Below, one piece after another: positions 6,801-7,291 of a DNA stretch of 7,291 bases. The position numbers and the translations under genes were made by a program. Numbering within the stretch: position 1 is the stretch's first letter; the number at the start of each line of letters is the position of its first letter. The notes beneath the pieces are model-generated. The model ran no database searches. It saw only the letters and a list, made by a program, of their open reading frames with translations, and was not told the DNA's origin. Source of the DNA: an uncultured Eubacteriales bacterium (GTDB lineage Bacteria; Bacillota_I; Bacilli_A; RF39; UBA660); NCBI GenBank assembly GCA_900321645.1, contig ONWZ01000158.1:1-7291 (forward strand). The letters are read 5' to 3'.

Positions 6801-6959
6801 AAATTAAATGCTATTGTTGCTTTAACCAAAAAACGATCACAGAAGTGTGTTGATGAATTAAAATCACTTGCAAGTGATCCTGCCGAGAGTAGCATAATTC
6901 GAAGAGCGGCACATTTTGCAATTAAAACTATTTGTTGGGATACAAGTATGTTTAATTAA
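3852..6959 (+). CDS. NACHT-domain STAND NTPase with N-terminal GSGDN motif and helical-repeat C-terminus
   Basis: This is a large NLR-like STAND ATPase of 1035 residues, probably a signal-sensing switch in a bacterial conflict or antiphage system. Residues 10-19 hold GSGDNVAGNK, matching the small protein encoded upstream. Residues 35-125 look like the usual pre-NACHT linker. The NACHT core follows: Walker A GEPGAGKST (130-138, K136), Walker B IIFFDGLDEI (199-208), SCRTS with the sensor arginine (about 233-237), the SRNPLLLSLIAI segment (293-304) and the winged-helix motif FLHLTLQEALSANY (416-429). About 500 helical residues follow, and the last 120 (about 915-1035) read as HEAT-like repeats, the probable sensor. 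No effector domain is fused at the N-terminus, so output is probably through partners. No membrane segment or signal peptide is evident. ATG 3852 is preferred over an in-frame TTG at 3846. Neither has a good Shine-Dalgarno site, so expression probably depends on coupling to the DUF2000 gene six bases upstream. The coding sequence is very AT-rich. Confidence 0.92.
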   Translation: MKKNNQNHCGSGDNVAGNKYVYINKDNELSDEVKVTHSDFLSYLINEFSYLPMLGTTHVLDIQKIFISLSVLPDSPTGDKINIDTRGLSVDTHMDELYHNRDNGFPYRLSMNDCISLSSILLYNNSVILGEPGAGKSTLQKHLLIDICNGKIYNGFLPLFIKLADISIYESGCIKNYLKNKYFYYYSMIEQYLLKGKAIIFFDGLDEISHRNQRILSDEVNIFSSLGNKVCISCRTSVFPRGVLSSNFKFFECVGFSLSQRRKFITNWFSETNKNINKIWKDIYENQVTNGLSRNPLLLSLIAIQYENNNNFNVSQRRIDIFLGAIEALINKKDNQICINLSFELKLSLFEFISYQMSNQKKEVLSVNALFKIIGQWQNSINNTDVMINDLYEWIIHTGIMIISSDENNNFHSIRFLHLTLQEALSANYIVKNTNPNDYIKRNFGILYREETIRLVMSLLSKESAQLLLNFFEKLTANYSSQNRSLIILIGRYISDLTYGESCPFYKNIFKKLIEFLDYYDDNDYSDLIIAISSICATKQSYLLYFIQKMSDNIKQNKLLLSYINILKLSHSEVAAKELKRMPILLNNLNGIRKERIIELSGIIINALEFSYDDDFWKNLYSKYVNKNNNEYDSYLSAIIAQSMAKVLSNSIKNAIFSKFDNSGINILDLFIILKYEDIFINNKIFSYVFSYSKDYCLCCFISSLTDVEIDLSISDVEIILSSCIGESKIASYFLYSPIIFSDTSASIILENIVADISIPNIVRCSALSNYLRLNRNNIANIIKMIDRIIDAGIEDYFIVTVNTLFFTTSSSYVECVFKIFNSTEVSDCVNFLLIKFLEANYLDSNYVLEWLSNKSLIYINNEEIYLHILLARAKNRDYFVFESLIDYYFKNISNKNETKIIAICKALTYINTEESTDVLIEILRNQNDIVIISSVITMLGTIASSKTEDFLINCLNEKNWPTNWPKEHLESKKGEQRPTDSRKLNAIVALTKKRSQKCVDELKSLASDPAESSIIRRAAHFAIKTICWDTSMFN

Positions 6960-7291
6960 TTTTTTGTGTAGGCGACTTATTTGATTGTTAACCCAATATG
7001 ATTAGAGAAGCAATTAATTTTAATGGTATGACATTATTTCTTTACAAATAGCTAAGAATATGATTTCGTTCTTGGCCCTTCATACTTTATCCTTTTCTTT
7101 GATTAATGCGATGCAAATTTTGAGTATTGCCTATCTGCTATCTGGTACTCTTGAACGTTCCTCAATTCGGGGTGAAATCCAAACTGTGGAATCCAAATTC
7201 ATCATCAAGAGCATCAAAAATGGTGTGCAGAATTTAGCATATCATCAAAAAAGCATCAATTCTTGAATCATCAGCGGCGCGGCTGGCAACA
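6960..7291. other. 3' flank without a confident gene
   Basis: This region follows the NACHT stop. No clear terminator is seen. A 68-codon plus-strand frame (7060-7266) has an ATG but no Shine-Dalgarno site and no recognisable motif. On the minus strand, the bases from the window end give pieces such as ILHTIFDALDDEFGF interrupted by stops, which could be the decayed end of a gene outside the window. Base composition becomes visibly less AT-rich, and the last 20 bases are GC-rich, suggesting a junction between the cluster and different DNA. Nothing here can be assigned a function. Confidence 0.4.
7201..7259 (+). repeat. imperfect direct repeat ATCATCAA..GCATCAA
   Basis: ATCATCAAGAGCATCAA (7201-7217) and ATCATCAAAAAAGCATCAA (7241-7259) are near-identical units 40 bases apart, differing by two inserted bases and one substitution. 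A shorter direct repeat, AATCCAAA, occurs at 7176-7183 and 7190-7197. They may be low-complexity chance or remnants of a decayed gene or element. Confidence 0.35.

Noticed and set aside
6629..6895. Minus-strand 88-codon frame inside the NACHT C-terminus
   Set aside because: It is antisense to the HEAT-like repeat coding region, and its residues show no protein family signature.
7060..7266. Plus-strand 68-codon frame MISFLALHTLSF
   Set aside because: No Shine-Dalgarno site or known motif. The hydrophobic start could mimic a membrane segment, but composition and context suggest non-coding or decayed DNA.
1..7291. CRISPR array, tRNA or rRNA genes
   Set aside because: No regularly spaced repeats, cloverleaf-like sequence or rRNA-like conserved stretch was seen.

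Overview
The window is strongly AT-rich. It has purine-rich Shine-Dalgarno sites, several TTG starts and a Rho-independent terminator, and a decayed IS4-type transposase fragment of the kind common in low-GC Gram-positives. Together these point to a Bacillota (Firmicutes) chromosome, probably an accessory island. No species can be named from the sequence.

Layout. Positions 3-122 hold the 3' end of an unrecognised plus-strand gene, followed by a possible terminator. Positions 123-677 hold no intact gene, but contain a decayed minus-strand IS4-family transposase remnant (415-525, with an internal stop). Positions 678-2081 encode a B12-binding-type radical SAM protein whose cluster cysteines have unusual spacing. 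After a 147-bp gap come two tightly packed gene pairs. Pair 1 is a small helical protein ending in a GSGDN motif (2229-2564) and a formylglycine-generating-enzyme/sulfatase-modifying-factor fold protein (2567-3331). A good intrinsic terminator (3359-3400) follows. Pair 2 is a DUF2000 (PTH2-like) protein (3420-3845) and a 1035-residue NACHT STAND NTPase with a helical-repeat C-terminus (3852-6959). Positions 6960-7291 hold no confident gene.

Interpretation. The small protein carries GSGDN-x2-H-D-K at its C-terminus, and the NACHT protein carries GSGDN-x2-G-N-K at its N-terminus. This is direct sequence evidence that the two belong together. The likely picture is a multi-gene NACHT-based conflict or antiphage-type system. 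In this model the NACHT ATPase senses through its C-terminal repeats and recruits partners in trans through the GSGDN module, because it has no fused effector of its own. The FGE-fold protein seems to lack the catalytic cysteine pair, so it is more likely a binding or effector module than a sulfatase activator. DUF2000 and the radical SAM/B12 protein are candidate effector or accessory enzymes. The radical SAM gene is the least securely linked. The defence role is inference from family knowledge and context; the motifs, spacing and hairpins are read directly from the sequence.
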